This document shows, one piece after another, positions 9,160 through 18,945 of a DNA stretch of 64,000 bases; position 1 is the first letter of the stretch, and each line of letters begins with the position of its first letter. A program made the position numbers and the translations under genes. Origin of the DNA: JAFEDN01 sp963832945 (lineage in GTDB: Bacteria; Pseudomonadota; Gammaproteobacteria; Coxiellales; Coxiellaceae); assembly GCA_963832945.1 (NCBI GenBank), contig CAWHVV010000002.1, forward strand, positions 300,595-364,594, read 5' to 3'. A model generated the notes under the pieces. It searched no databases. It saw only the letters and a list, made by a program, of their open reading frames with translations, and was not told where the DNA came from.

Positions 9160-11241
9160 GTGGATATCAATAACTCAATCAGCACTTTATCCGGCGTTGG
9201 GCCGCGCAGTCAGGAATTATTGAAGCAACTGGGTTTAGAAACTATTCAGGATTTACTCTTCCATCTGCCGAGCCGTTATCAGGACCGCACCCGTGTCACC
9301 CCGATAGCGGCTTTACGCGAAGGCGATTACGCTTTAATTGAAGGCGAAGTTCGCGAAGTCACCATCAGCCCCGGCCGTCGAGTGACATTATTGTGTCAAT
9401 TTAGCGATGAAACGGGCAGCATTTATTTACGTTTCTTTCACTTTACTGCCGCGCAAAAACAGCAGCTGGCGGAGGGGGTGCGGCTCCGCTGTTTTGGCGA
9501 AGTCCGCCGCGCTTTTAGAATGTACGGCTTCGAAATTATCCATCCTGAATATCGCCGGATTAGGAAAGCTCATGAAATGCCGCTGGACAAAAATCTCACT
9601 CCTGTTTATCCCACCACTCAGGGAATGTCGCAGCCTTTATTACGACGTTTCATTGATCAGGCGTTACAAAATTTACAGTGTAATTTGCAGTCCTGTGAAT
9701 TATTGCCCGAGGAGTTATTAACAAAATTTCAGTTTACTGATCTGACTTCGGCTTTAAATTACGTGCATCGCCCGCCGCCGGGCGCCGATGTGGATCTATT
9801 ATTGCAGGGAAAACACCCGATGCAGGAACGTTTGGCGTTTGAAGAACTGATAGCGCATCAACTTGGTTTGCAAACCTCGCGACAGCAGATACGAAATCAG
9901 CCGGCATTGGCGCTGACCGGCGCAGAAGATTTAAGGCGGCAGTTACTCATCCATTTTGGTTTTGAACTGACGCCGGCGCAGCAGCGTGTCATTGGCGAAA
10001 TTGACGGGGATTTATCGCAATCTCACCCCATGCTGCGGTTATTGCAGGGAGACGTGGGCTCCGGAAAAACGGCGGTGGCCGCCATGGCGATGTTGCAGGC
10101 AGTTGCGAATCGCTCCCAGGCGGTATTGACCGCCCCCACGGAATTACTGGCTGCGCAGCATTTCGAGAATTTTTCCCGCTGGTTCAGCCCGCTGGGAATT
10201 CCGGTCATTTATTTAGGAGGCAAGCAACCGGCATTGGTGCGCGCGGAATTACTCGAAAAAATAGCTACCGGTGAGAGCCTGGTAATTATTGGCACTCACG
10301 CGTTGTTTCAGGAAAAAGTTCAATACGCCCGTTTCGCGCTGCTGGTGATCGACGAGCAGCATCGCTTTGGAGTCAATCAGCGTTTGGCATTGCGCGAAAA
10401 AGGCCGGAAAAATGGCTTTTATCCGCATCAATTGATTATGAGCGCAACGCCCATCCCCCGGACTTTAGCGATGGCGGCTTACGCTGATCTGGATATTTCC
10501 GTGATTGATGAGTTACCGCCCGGACGTAAACCGGTCACTACAGCGTTGATTGCGAATACCCGGCGCCAACAGGTAATTGAGCGTGTGCGGGAGGCCTGTC
10601 GTCAACAAAAACAGGTTTATTGGGTTTGTACATTAATCGAGGATTCTGAATTGCTGCAATGCCGGGCGGCGGAAGAAACCGCTCGTGAATTACAGAAATC
10701 TCTGAGCGAATTTACGGTGGGTTTGGTGCATAGCCGTCTGCCTCCGGAAGAAAAAATCGCACAAATGCAGGCGTTTAAAAGCGGGATGATTAATCTGCTG
10801 ATAGCGACCACTGTGATTGAAGTAGGGGTTGACGTGCCCAACGCCAGTTTAATGATTATCGAAAATCCCGAACGTTTGGGGTTATCTCAACTGCATCAAT
10901 TGCGTGGCCGTGTGGGCCGCGGCGCCGCGGAAAGTTTTTGCGTGCTGTTGTATCAGGAACCCTTATCGGCGCTAGCCCGGCAACGCCTGCAGGTTATGCG
11001 CAATACCAGTGATGGATTTATCATCGCCCGCGAAGATTTGGCGATTCGCGGCCCCGGTGAAGTGTTGGGTACCCGTCAGGCAGGATTAGCCCGATTAAAA
11101 ATTGCGGATTTAACGCGGGATCAGCATTTATTGCCTCAGGCACAATTAGCCAGTGAATTACTGATTGAAAAATTTCCCCTTCAGTCCGAGGCCCTGATTT
11201 TCCGCTGGCTCCGCCGTGCGTGTCGGTACGAGCAGGTTTAA
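9160..11241 (+). CDS. recG: ATP-dependent DNA helicase RecG
   Basis: Branch-migration helicase acting on stalled forks and Holliday junctions; 693 aa, normal length. It has the N-terminal wedge (HLPSRYQDRT, about residues 35-45), an OB-like part, the Walker A motif GDVGSGKT near 296, the DEQHRFG box near 398, MSATPIPRT, and the C-terminal helicase motifs ATTVIEVGVDVPNA and QLRGRVGRG. The start is GTG 9160. A 267-bp internal part (10382-10648) recurs at 13487-13753 with only two differences. Confidence 0.96.
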   Translation: MDINNSISTLSGVGPRSQELLKQLGLETIQDLLFHLPSRYQDRTRVTPIAALREGDYALIEGEVREVTISPGRRVTLLCQFSDETGSIYLRFFHFTAAQKQQLAEGVRLRCFGEVRRAFRMYGFEIIHPEYRRIRKAHEMPLDKNLTPVYPTTQGMSQPLLRRFIDQALQNLQCNLQSCELLPEELLTKFQFTDLTSALNYVHRPPPGADVDLLLQGKHPMQERLAFEELIAHQLGLQTSRQQIRNQPALALTGAEDLRRQLLIHFGFELTPAQQRVIGEIDGDLSQSHPMLRLLQGDVGSGKTAVAAMAMLQAVANRSQAVLTAPTELLAAQHFENFSRWFSPLGIPVIYLGGKQPALVRAELLEKIATGESLVIIGTHALFQEKVQYARFALLVIDEQHRFGVNQRLALREKGRKNGFYPHQLIMSATPIPRTLAMAAYADLDISVIDELPPGRKPVTTALIANTRRQQVIERVREACRQQKQVYWVCTLIEDSELLQCRAAEETARELQKSLSEFTVGLVHSRLPPEEKIAQMQAFKSGMINLLIATTVIEVGVDVPNASLMIIENPERLGLSQLHQLRGRVGRGAAESFCVLLYQEPLSALARQRLQVMRNTSDGFIIAREDLAIRGPGEVLGTRQAGLARLKIADLTRDQHLLPQAQLASELLIEKFPLQSEALIFRWLRRACRYEQV

Positions 11242-11250
11242 TCTATCGTA

Positions 11251-12942
11251 TCAGGCGGGCACGGTTAAGCCGGATAAGACAAAAACCTGCTTGCCGCGGA
11301 ACGCAAGACCCATTTGCAGGATATTGTGAATGCCGTGCTGGTGCAGTTGTGCGGCGTACTGACGCTGGACAATTTGTTGCAGCGCATCTTGGGCAGCTTT
11401 CTTCAGTGGGGTTTTTTTCTCGCGCACGGTTTTGAATTCTAAAATAATACCGAGTTGCTCGCGATCTTTAGGAATGAGCATCACATCGTAACGTCCGTAA
11501 CCGCTTTCGTAGTTGGATTTTATTTCGTGTGTTTCGCTTAAGGTGACCATCATTCCCAATACGAAACCATGATAAAATTTTTCGGGTTCGCGTCCGCTGG
11601 TATCAAAAATGCTGAGGGTTTGGATTAAATATCGTTGCAAACGATCAGCAAATTCATCGACACGGCCTTCCGTCAGGCTTAACAGGAATTCCAGATATTG
11701 CGTGTAACCGAGAGGTTCCGACAACCAGCTACGAATGATATCGCGATATAACGCGGTGATTTCCTGATTGGGGGAAGCGAGTTCGCACTGGATTTTTCCT
11801 TCTTTAAATTCGGTATGCGTGGCCTTTAGATATCCGCAAAAAAATAGCATGGTCCACAGCCCATCCCGATTTTTTTCCAGATCGCTAAATACCAGGTTTT
11901 CGTCTATCAGGGCGGTAATGGAATCGCCCAGAATAATGCTTTCCAGTTCCTTTTTGATAGTTTCATCTCCATGCGCCAATAAATGTTTTACCAGATCGTT
12001 ACCACTGGTATTGGCCCAGTAAAGTCTGATCAGGCCTTTTTCCTGAAGGCAATTGATGACAGACCAGGGATTGTAAATAATGGAATTTCCCATTTGATAG
12101 CCGTTATACCATTGTCGAATTTGGATATAACACTGTTTGAGATTGGCTTTCTGTAACAAACCTTCCACTTCTGGCTCAGTGAATCCGAAGTGTTCACTGT
12201 ATTCGGTATTAAAAGTCGAATAAACTTTTATGTTATTGATGCCTGAAAACAGGCTTTCTTTGGATACCCGCAAAATGCCGGTGATGATTACTTTTTCCAC
12301 GAAAGGATTGTCTTTTAAGGCCGAGCCGAATAATCCCCGCATGACCTGAATGATCGAGTCATAATAATCATGCAGATAACCCGCCTGAATGGGTGAATCG
12401 TATTCATCGATTAATATCCAGGGTTTGACATCATGATGTTGATGAAGATAGCGGCTGAGATCAAGTAATGCTGTTTGGATAAGGTCTGAAGAAGCCTCTT
12501 TTTTTAAAACGGATAAAAATGCCTGCTTTTCATCATCACCCAATTTTGGACTGGATAGTAGATAACGATGTTCGCGATATAATTGGCATAGAAGGTGGCA
12601 CAAGTTGGCATAAGTTGTTTCGTAATCAAGGTTCTTTACATCCTTAAATGATATAAAAATAACCGGATACTTTCCCTGATATCGCATGTATTCATCACCC
12701 ATGTCGGCAATTTTTAAGCCTTCAAACAAATGTTGGGTAGTATGACCATACACTTCAGCGGCGAGAAAGCAACGCAACATGGATAAATTTAAAGTCTTGC
12801 CAAACCGCCGAGGGCGGGTAATCACGGTCACTTTGATTCTTGGATTATCGAAGACTTCTTTGATAAATAGAGTTTTATCCACAAAATCCAGTCGCTTATC
12901 CACCATTTCCGCAAAATCAGAACCTCCAATCGGCCAGCGCAT
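11251..12942 (-). CDS. AAA-ATPase-like / PD-(D/E)XK nuclease-like protein (DUF1703 family)
   Basis: 563 aa. The N-terminal half is the AAA-ATPase-like family: PIGGSDFAEM, VDKTLFI, then the P-loop-like TRPRRFGKTLN near residue 43, and a Walker B-like ILIDEYDSPI near 177. The C terminus carries the PD-(D/E)XK-like part (GYGRYDVMLIPKD ... GIILEFKTV; Asp and Glu-x-Lys visible at about residues 490-515). The family is common and multicopy in Bacteroidetes and some intracellular bacteria; its role is undefined, with transposon, defence or regulatory ideas proposed. A GGAG ribosome site precedes the ATG. A diverged second copy of the C-terminal part lies at 13355-13486. Confidence 0.85.
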   Translation of the reverse strand: MRWPIGGSDFAEMVDKRLDFVDKTLFIKEVFDNPRIKVTVITRPRRFGKTLNLSMLRCFLAAEVYGHTTQHLFEGLKIADMGDEYMRYQGKYPVIFISFKDVKNLDYETTYANLCHLLCQLYREHRYLLSSPKLGDDEKQAFLSVLKKEASSDLIQTALLDLSRYLHQHHDVKPWILIDEYDSPIQAGYLHDYYDSIIQVMRGLFGSALKDNPFVEKVIITGILRVSKESLFSGINNIKVYSTFNTEYSEHFGFTEPEVEGLLQKANLKQCYIQIRQWYNGYQMGNSIIYNPWSVINCLQEKGLIRLYWANTSGNDLVKHLLAHGDETIKKELESIILGDSITALIDENLVFSDLEKNRDGLWTMLFFCGYLKATHTEFKEGKIQCELASPNQEITALYRDIIRSWLSEPLGYTQYLEFLLSLTEGRVDEFADRLQRYLIQTLSIFDTSGREPEKFYHGFVLGMMVTLSETHEIKSNYESGYGRYDVMLIPKDREQLGIILEFKTVREKKTPLKKAAQDALQQIVQRQYAAQLHQHGIHNILQMGLAFRGKQVFVLSGLTVPA

Positions 12943-13049
12943 GACAATCTCCTTTTTAATTATTTGAGTATATTATACTCCTCTGGATTTAATTCTCCAA
13001 CGGTTCATCTAATTGAAAAATACCGGAATTATTTGGTGCACGTTCCGGT

Positions 13050-13313
13050 CTATAAAGCCGATTCAAAACGTTTGTTGAGTTGAGGATAAGCTTCACATAA
13101 TTGATTGATAACTGGCACTGACTTTAGATTACGATTAAAAAGTCCAAACCGGTACGGAAATTCGCCTTTGGTATATTCCTGAATTATGTCAACGACATCA
13201 TTCACTCCTAAATATTTCAACAATTCAGCTTTCACTTCTGCAGGATATTTATTTTGAAATAGGCGATTTCTCCCGCTTGCATCCCTAACTCCTGGTTTAT
13301 GGGTAACCACCAC
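13050..13313 (-). CDS. Uncharacterised short open frame, probably a fragment
   Basis: 87 codons on the minus strand with no clear ribosome site. The part after residue 20 (KYLGVNDVVDIIQEY, FPYRFGLFNRN) looks like real protein sequence with mixed amphipathic segments rather than an antisense shadow. The frame breaks at its upstream end, next to the rearranged ATPase and recG fragments. It may be the tail of a lost gene. No family is recognised. Confidence 0.35.
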   Translation of the reverse strand: MVVTHKPGVRDASGRNRLFQNKYPAEVKAELLKYLGVNDVVDIIQEYTKGEFPYRFGLFNRNLKSVPVINQLCEAYPQLNKRFESAL

Positions 13314-13354
13314 ACTATGATCAGTAAGATACCATATGACACAATCGTGTCAAG

Positions 13355-13486
13355 CAGGGCACGGTTAATTCGGGTAAGACAAAAACCTGCTTGCCACGGA
13401 ACGCCAGACCCATTTGCAGAATATTGTGAATGCCCTGCTGGTGCAATTGTGCGGCGTACTGACGCTGGATAATTTGTTGCAGCGCA
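13355..13486 (-). pseudogene. Duplicated C-terminal fragment of the AAA-ATPase-like gene
   Basis: Reads IIQRQYAAQLHQ and GIHNILQMGLAF, and lines up with the last 45 codons of the gene at 11251-12942 (there VQRQYAAQLHQH). The DNA is clearly homologous with scattered differences, so it is an older copy or came from another paralogue. It is broken at 13486/13487, where recG sequence begins. It has no start and is not expected to be functional. Confidence 0.85.
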
Positions 13487-13753
13487 GTTTGGCATTGCGC
13501 GAAAAAGGCCGGAAAAATGGCTTTTATCCGCATCAATTGATTATGAGCGCAACGCCCATCCCCCGGACTTTAGCGATGGCGGCTTACGCTGATCTGGATA
13601 TTTCCGTGATTGATGAGTTACCGCCCGGACGTAAACCGGTCACTACAGCGTTGATTGCGAATACCCGGCGTCGACAGGTAATTGAGCGTGTGCGGGAGGC
13701 CTGTCGTCAACAAAAACAGGTTTATTGGGTTTGTACATTAATCGAGGATTCTG
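13487..13753 (+). pseudogene. Duplicated internal fragment of recG
   Basis: 267 bp matching recG 10382-10648 with two substitutions (GCCAAC in recG against GTCGAC here). It covers the region after the DEQH box up to CTLIEDS, including MSATPIPRT, without the ATPase core or C-terminal motifs. The near-identity means the copy is recent or kept alike by gene conversion. The open frame that runs from the ATPase remnant into it (13414-13782) is a chance fusion. Confidence 0.93.
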
Positions 13754-13871
13754 GTTTAATTTACAAAATTTTGATTTTTTAAGACGGTAGATGTATTCTG
13801 CCTATTTCTGATACAATAATAACTTTATCAGCCAACTACGCCAGAAAGCAGTTTAAAAGGGGCGCCAATTA

Positions 13872-16800
13872 ATGAAAGAACAAATTAAAGAACTTAAAGA
13901 AGCCTACCAGGAATTTAAAACACAAAAAGGAGAGGCAATTAATCAAGTTGATGACTTGATATCCAGCCTGGATGATTTAAAACAGATACAATTAATAAAT
14001 ATAAGTGAAAAATTAAAGGTTGCCGAGTTTTGTATTGAAGCTCTTCTATCTCGCACAAAACCTGTGCGGGGTATAATATATTCAGATTTAGAATGCCAAA
14101 TAAAACCTCTGAAAAACTTAAAAAGTATCCTAACTAAGCTACACCAGACAATAATATCTCGGCTCATTGATGAAACGAACAAACTCATTGATGCGACAAA
14201 GTGTGATGCTGAAGGAGAACAAAACGCTATAGGAACACAAATTGAGCTATTACAAAAGGCATGGGTAATTTTGGGTTTGAAAGAATCTAAGGAAATTAAT
14301 CAATTAATTACCGACTTGAAAAATTTTAAAACAGAAATAAGCCAACAGGTAAAAAAAGCCGAAAATTTTTGCGATAGTTGTCTTGATCAGCTTGGAAGTA
14401 TTGCATATCAAAAGAAAAACCCTTACATCTTATGGCTGCATCTAAAACAAATCATAATGATTTTAAAAAATGCAATAATACCCCGATTATATAAAACGAT
14501 CTCTTCCAGGGAGCCCTCTAAACTCGAAGAATTAAACAAATTTTTTAATAATAGAATGAAATCCTTTCTTCTACAGCTGGAGAAGGCAAATAATGATACT
14601 TTCTATAAATATCGATCGCCTGAAATTTTTTCGAACATTATACAGACCTTTGAAGATAATCTAACAAAAAATAATTTAAATGGCCTAAGAGACTATTATT
14701 ATCAAGATGAAAAATTCTACGAATGCGACGATGATGACCGAACACTTGAAGAATTTTTAGTGTCGGAATCTACTATTTTTTATCAAAGCGATGCCTTTGC
14801 TATTGACCTGTTAAAGCAATTGGAATTATTGCTCAATCGATTAGATCCCTCTGAGGAACAGAATATTCAAAATGAGACTGCATTAAACACTGATACAAAA
14901 CCCATCACTTTAATTCACGACAAATTTAAATTTAACCTAACTCTATCCATAAGGGAGCCTACAGTCAGGAATGTGACCGATTTTTTAAAAGAAAATCCTG
15001 AACTTTCTCAAAAGTTATTGCAACCATTAACAAAATCAAGATTTCTTCGTCATCTCATTGACACAGACGCTATAAAATTTAAACTGAAAGACCATGAACC
15101 TATGAATACAAACCGGTTTACCGTTACTTATGTCTTAAGCCATCATCCCGAACAGGAAATATGGGTACCGGATAATTTCTGGTTCGATGCAAACCAGGTC
15201 ACTATCAGGCAAATATGTCATGTCTATTTAGGGGAACAGAATTTTGAGAAATCATTACAAAATCATCCCCCCTCTCATCCGCTTTCCAGGTATGCTGACT
15301 TCTATGTTACTAATTTTTTATATTTAACATCCTATTCTTGCCTCAGCTTTTTAGAGCCTAATATAGATCTCACTGGATATGATTTATTTTCAAAAATTGC
15401 CACTGCTCTGGTCTATTATTGCTTTGATACCGATCAAAAAAAACTTTTACCCAAAGAAATCCTTAAATATTCGACAATTTCCCATTTTAACCCCAAAAAA
15501 TATCAGTCATATATCTCCTCTACAGGTCAATTATCTTCATCAAATGATAACGTCACTTCTGAATATATTGCTACTTTAATAGATAAAATAAAAGATGACG
15601 ATCTCATTTTGATGCCTGCCGAATTAGAAAACAATCCTGCCACTTCAGAGGAATATTTTTTTAAGATAAGAGAACGATTTGCGAGCGATGAAAATCTAAA
15701 ATGGAAACCGATTTTATTTAAAAATGGAAATCGATTTGTTTTACTTAAACAAAGGACTCTTTTCCATAATTTAGATGCCAACCAATTGACAGATTTAAAA
15801 TTTGATATACATGGTAGGGGAACCCTATTGGCAAGCCATGAAATTCCAGATACGGTACGAAACGAAATACGGTCAAAAAGCGGCGCCACAAACAGATATA
15901 TCTTAGAAGAATTCCACGATAGGCTGAATTCAATTTTTCATTTGATCACTAATAAATGTTTACTGGGGTGTAACACTGTTATCAATTTATTAATAGCCAA
16001 TTTAATGGAAGCCTGCCAAAAAACCGAATACAATTATTCAACCAAAATGCGGCACCTATCAAATGGTTTTTTTAGAGCTATACATGCTGCTGAACGTTTA
16101 CCGCTGGATCAACGAATGGCTTATTACCAAAATAGTCTTTTTATTTCCTCGGTTAAGAAAGTATGTTCGAAAATTAATATTAGTAGTGATGTCAGCCATA
16201 TTATTATGGATTATTTATGTTCTTATTTAACAGCTTATTCTAGTATTCCTGAAGCAATGCAGGATGCAATAATAAAAACATTCAAATTTGAAGATTTCGA
16301 TAACCATTCGATTATCCACAGTTGCAAGACCATTCTTGATGAATTAAACATTCGAACAGCGCACGGAGTCATGGTAGGCCCCGATTCTCTATCGAAGATG
16401 AATAACTGGTCACTTAAGGACTGTTTGGAAAAGGAGGAGAAGCTTCCACTGGAGGCAAAATATATCTATTTTGCATTGCCCGTTCCCGGTATCGGTAATG
16501 CAGGACATGCTATCGCAGTGGTGATTGATAGAAATCAATCGAATATCTATTGTATCGATCCTAAAAGTGATCCATCAAATATGGAAGAAGCACGGCATCA
16601 ACTGGAATCTCTCACCAAAGGTGGTCTGTTTGATGGATTTGAAATTAAACATCCCCCGATTGGGACGCTCATGCAACAAAAAGATCAGGTATTATGCGGT
16701 GCTTATGCCGTTAGTAATATTATTGGAATTATCACTCAATTAGATCCTCAAGCTGCTTTGTCGCTTAATAGCCAGTGTCAGCAAATCATTCAGATCATTA

Positions 16801-16970
16801 AAGCTTCACAAATTAATTTAGTGACTTGGAGACAGCCAATGACACTGAATATCCAAAAATGGAAAAATTTAATGATTTTAATGACGTTAAAGCCTACGGA
16901 ATTGCAGCAACTTTTTTATAAGGAAATGGTGAAAAATCACAACGAACAATTTCGCAGTTACTCTAAATAA
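13872..16970 (+). CDS. Large protein with C-terminal Ulp1/CE-clan cysteine protease-like domain (candidate effector)
   Basis: 1032 aa. The first 340 residues are charged, helical and coiled-coil-like (KELKEAYQEFK at the start). The middle is unrecognised. Near the C terminus (residues about 860-965) is a pattern typical of CE-clan (C48-like) proteases: AGHAIAVVID with the catalytic His, IYCIDPKSD with the Asp, then QQKDQVLCGAYAV with the oxyanion Gln and Cys. Bacterial members of this clan are mostly secreted deubiquitinases, deSUMOylases or acetyltransferases acting in host cells, which suggests a secreted effector; no secretion signal can be confirmed. An AAAGGGG ribosome site precedes ATG 13872. 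AT-richness is higher than in the housekeeping block, consistent with transfer. Confidence 0.68.
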   Translation: MKEQIKELKEAYQEFKTQKGEAINQVDDLISSLDDLKQIQLINISEKLKVAEFCIEALLSRTKPVRGIIYSDLECQIKPLKNLKSILTKLHQTIISRLIDETNKLIDATKCDAEGEQNAIGTQIELLQKAWVILGLKESKEINQLITDLKNFKTEISQQVKKAENFCDSCLDQLGSIAYQKKNPYILWLHLKQIIMILKNAIIPRLYKTISSREPSKLEELNKFFNNRMKSFLLQLEKANNDTFYKYRSPEIFSNIIQTFEDNLTKNNLNGLRDYYYQDEKFYECDDDDRTLEEFLVSESTIFYQSDAFAIDLLKQLELLLNRLDPSEEQNIQNETALNTDTKPITLIHDKFKFNLTLSIREPTVRNVTDFLKENPELSQKLLQPLTKSRFLRHLIDTDAIKFKLKDHEPMNTNRFTVTYVLSHHPEQEIWVPDNFWFDANQVTIRQICHVYLGEQNFEKSLQNHPPSHPLSRYADFYVTNFLYLTSYSCLSFLEPNIDLTGYDLFSKIATALVYYCFDTDQKKLLPKEILKYSTISHFNPKKYQSYISSTGQLSSSNDNVTSEYIATLIDKIKDDDLILMPAELENNPATSEEYFFKIRERFASDENLKWKPILFKNGNRFVLLKQRTLFHNLDANQLTDLKFDIHGRGTLLASHEIPDTVRNEIRSKSGATNRYILEEFHDRLNSIFHLITNKCLLGCNTVINLLIANLMEACQKTEYNYSTKMRHLSNGFFRAIHAAERLPLDQRMAYYQNSLFISSVKKVCSKINISSDVSHIIMDYLCSYLTAYSSIPEAMQDAIIKTFKFEDFDNHSIIHSCKTILDELNIRTAHGVMVGPDSLSKMNNWSLKDCLEKEEKLPLEAKYIYFALPVPGIGNAGHAIAVVIDRNQSNIYCIDPKSDPSNMEEARHQLESLTKGGLFDGFEIKHPPIGTLMQQKDQVLCGAYAVSNIIGIITQLDPQAALSLNSQCQQIIQIIKASQINLVTWRQPMTLNIQKWKNLMILMTLKPTELQQLFYKEMVKNHNEQFRSYSK

Positions 16971-16984
16971 TCAGAGACACATAT

Positions 16985-18028
16985 ATGAATCCAGAAATCA
17001 CAGAAAAAAATGAAATAGTCTTTTTTTTAAAAGAAATCGACAAAAATGTTTTTAAGAGTGCGGAATATTTTGCGCTTCGCCTTAATGAAGGAATGCTTCC
17101 AAAAATACTTGGTCATGGTCAATTCGATGCCATCAGATATGAGTATGAACATACTATCAGTAAACCGCCGTTGATAAAACCTGATAATAAAGTATTAAAA
17201 AACCTTTTGGAAAGTGCGCCTACAGAATTGGGAGAATCGCTGGGTAATTGCGGGGATGTGGAATTCACTCCCCTGGGGAAGGCCGTGATTACCCTGATTT
17301 ATATGGCATTACTTAACCATAATCAGGGAGGCATAGAATCGCTGTTTTTACTATCTCAAAAAAAGCTGCTGATTGATGCATTTTGTTATCGAGCGGTAAC
17401 AGTAACTGCTCCACTACTAAAATACGATTTTGACAGGCTGGTAGTGTTAGCTGAATTTAATCCTGGTTTTTTAAATAGCAATTTTGAGAAGATGTTCCAT
17501 TATTCACCTCCAATTAAAGTAAATGCATTTTTATTCGGGTCAAACCTTAATGAAGCTGCCTATTACGTTGCCCTTGGTGCAAGGCAGGCAAATTTAGATG
17601 ACATTTTATCAGATCCAGGTCCGTACCATGAAAAGAATTTTTCTCTATCTTGTTCAAATTATGATAACGCCATCTGTTATGCCGAAGACTATCGATATGA
17701 AATTTCTTCATGGATACAAAAAGTACTTTTAGCACACTTAATAAAAACCGTCACAGGTTATTTAGGCGAAAACATCTATTCCCTTCCTTTTCGGTACGGC
17801 ATAGCGTCTTATCAGCCAAAGCCATTATTCTTTCCCAATATTGGCTTGCCACTTGCGCCGGTACAAATGATTTTGTCTTATGTGGAAGGTGAAAGGGCAT
17901 TCCTGTCAGAAGAAACTGGGAAGAAAATACAAAAGATCAGTACCTGTCCGGTCACTACGTTTGCTGCAAGGCAAAATCGTGTTGTCACATGTAATACAGT
18001 AACGAAAACACCGGGCATGGATAAATAG
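16985..18028 (+). CDS. Uncharacterised protein downstream of the CE-clan protease gene
   Basis: 347 aa, ATG 16985, only 14 bp after the preceding stop, so probably in the same transcript. No signal peptide, membrane segment or known catalytic motif is recognised. The N terminus is charged and the body is a mixture of helical and Tyr/Phe-rich segments. By position it may be a second effector or a partner of the protease-like protein; this is inference from context only. Confidence 0.6.
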   Translation: MNPEITEKNEIVFFLKEIDKNVFKSAEYFALRLNEGMLPKILGHGQFDAIRYEYEHTISKPPLIKPDNKVLKNLLESAPTELGESLGNCGDVEFTPLGKAVITLIYMALLNHNQGGIESLFLLSQKKLLIDAFCYRAVTVTAPLLKYDFDRLVVLAEFNPGFLNSNFEKMFHYSPPIKVNAFLFGSNLNEAAYYVALGARQANLDDILSDPGPYHEKNFSLSCSNYDNAICYAEDYRYEISSWIQKVLLAHLIKTVTGYLGENIYSLPFRYGIASYQPKPLFFPNIGLPLAPVQMILSYVEGERAFLSEETGKKIQKISTCPVTTFAARQNRVVTCNTVTKTPGMDK

Positions 18029-18108
18029 TTCCATTTTTTATGTATTGACCGTCAGGAGTCCGGTTGGTACCATGAGTACTCATAAACTATTAAATAAGGA
18101 GGTGTTTT

Positions 18109-18852
18109 GTGAGCCTAAAAAAGATTTTAACTTATAGCATGGTCAGTGCGTCTCTATTAACCGGAGTTGCTTGCGCTGGAGGTCCGGATGTCATAGCGCA
18201 GCCGGCCTGCCCGGTTTGTATTACCGGTTTTGTCCCTTTTGCTTATCTGGGCGTCAGCGCAGGCTGGGCCTATTCTAACTGGAATAGTTTTATTTTAAGT
18301 GGCGCCGGCAGCAATACGGATACCAATGGTTTCAGTGCCGGTGGAAAAATTGGTTATCAATTTCTGGATAATTTCGGAATTGAAGGTGGCGGTTTTATAT
18401 TGCCGGACTCTGACCAGAATGTCTTTTTTGCGGCAAATCCTCCTTTCCCCGGCTTTTCCTTAAGCGGTGAAGTAGATTCCTGGTTCGCGTATGGCGCAGC
18501 GACAATACGGTCCAACGTACCCTTTGTTGATCCGTTTTTTTACGTCATGGGTAAAGTGGGCGGTGTTTATCGGGCCCTCAATCATAGCGGCGAACTCTAT
18601 GAAAACGTCGGTAATGGCAACTATGCCACGGTCATTTTTGGAGCTACCCTGGAGTATGACTTGGCTGGCTATCATTTACCGATAGCTCTCGGCGTTGACT
18701 ATTACTACATACCGGGTTCGGAGAATTCTTTCTTTAAAACCAGTAACTTAAATAATGATAATGATAATGACATGGATAATGTCATCAACCAGAACGCGGC
18801 TCCCGCCGCCCAGGTGGTTGTAGGGACGATTTCCCTGCATTTCGCGGTATAG
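18109..18852 (+). CDS. Outer-membrane beta-barrel protein
   Basis: 247 aa. GTG start at 18109 with a very strong AAGGAGG site at 18096-18102. The signal peptide has a hydrophobic run then GVACA-GG. The mature part alternates Gly/aromatic strands (LGVSAGWAYS, GGKIGYQF, FGIEGGGF, YVMGKVGGVY, ATLEYDLAGY), and the C terminus has alternating hydrophobic residues (VVVGTISLHFAV), as in eight-stranded OmpA/opacity-type barrels. An Asn/Asp-rich insertion near residue 215 could be a surface loop. It is intact, with its own terminator directly after the stop. The ligand or function is unknown. Confidence 0.82.
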   Translation: MSLKKILTYSMVSASLLTGVACAGGPDVIAQPACPVCITGFVPFAYLGVSAGWAYSNWNSFILSGAGSNTDTNGFSAGGKIGYQFLDNFGIEGGGFILPDSDQNVFFAANPPFPGFSLSGEVDSWFAYGAATIRSNVPFVDPFFYVMGKVGGVYRALNHSGELYENVGNGNYATVIFGATLEYDLAGYHLPIALGVDYYYIPGSENSFFKTSNLNNDNDNDMDNVINQNAAPAAQVVVGTISLHFAV

Positions 18853-18880
18853 CCGGAGGGCCGGCCCGGCTTGATTTTTT
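18851..18880 (+). terminator. Rho-independent terminator
   Basis: GC-rich hairpin AGCCGG...CCGGCT overlapping the stop codon of the barrel protein, followed by TTGATTTTTT. It separates that gene from htpG. Confidence 0.75.
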
Positions 18881-18945
18881 ATGGGTTCGTCCCCACTTAT
18901 ACTCCTGTCCAGGTTTAATTTAAAATTTAAAGAGAGGAGTATTTT

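Noticed and set aside
13414..13782. 122-aa fusion protein as a real gene
   Set aside because: It starts in antisense ATPase sequence and continues into a recG fragment without complete domains; a chance joining.
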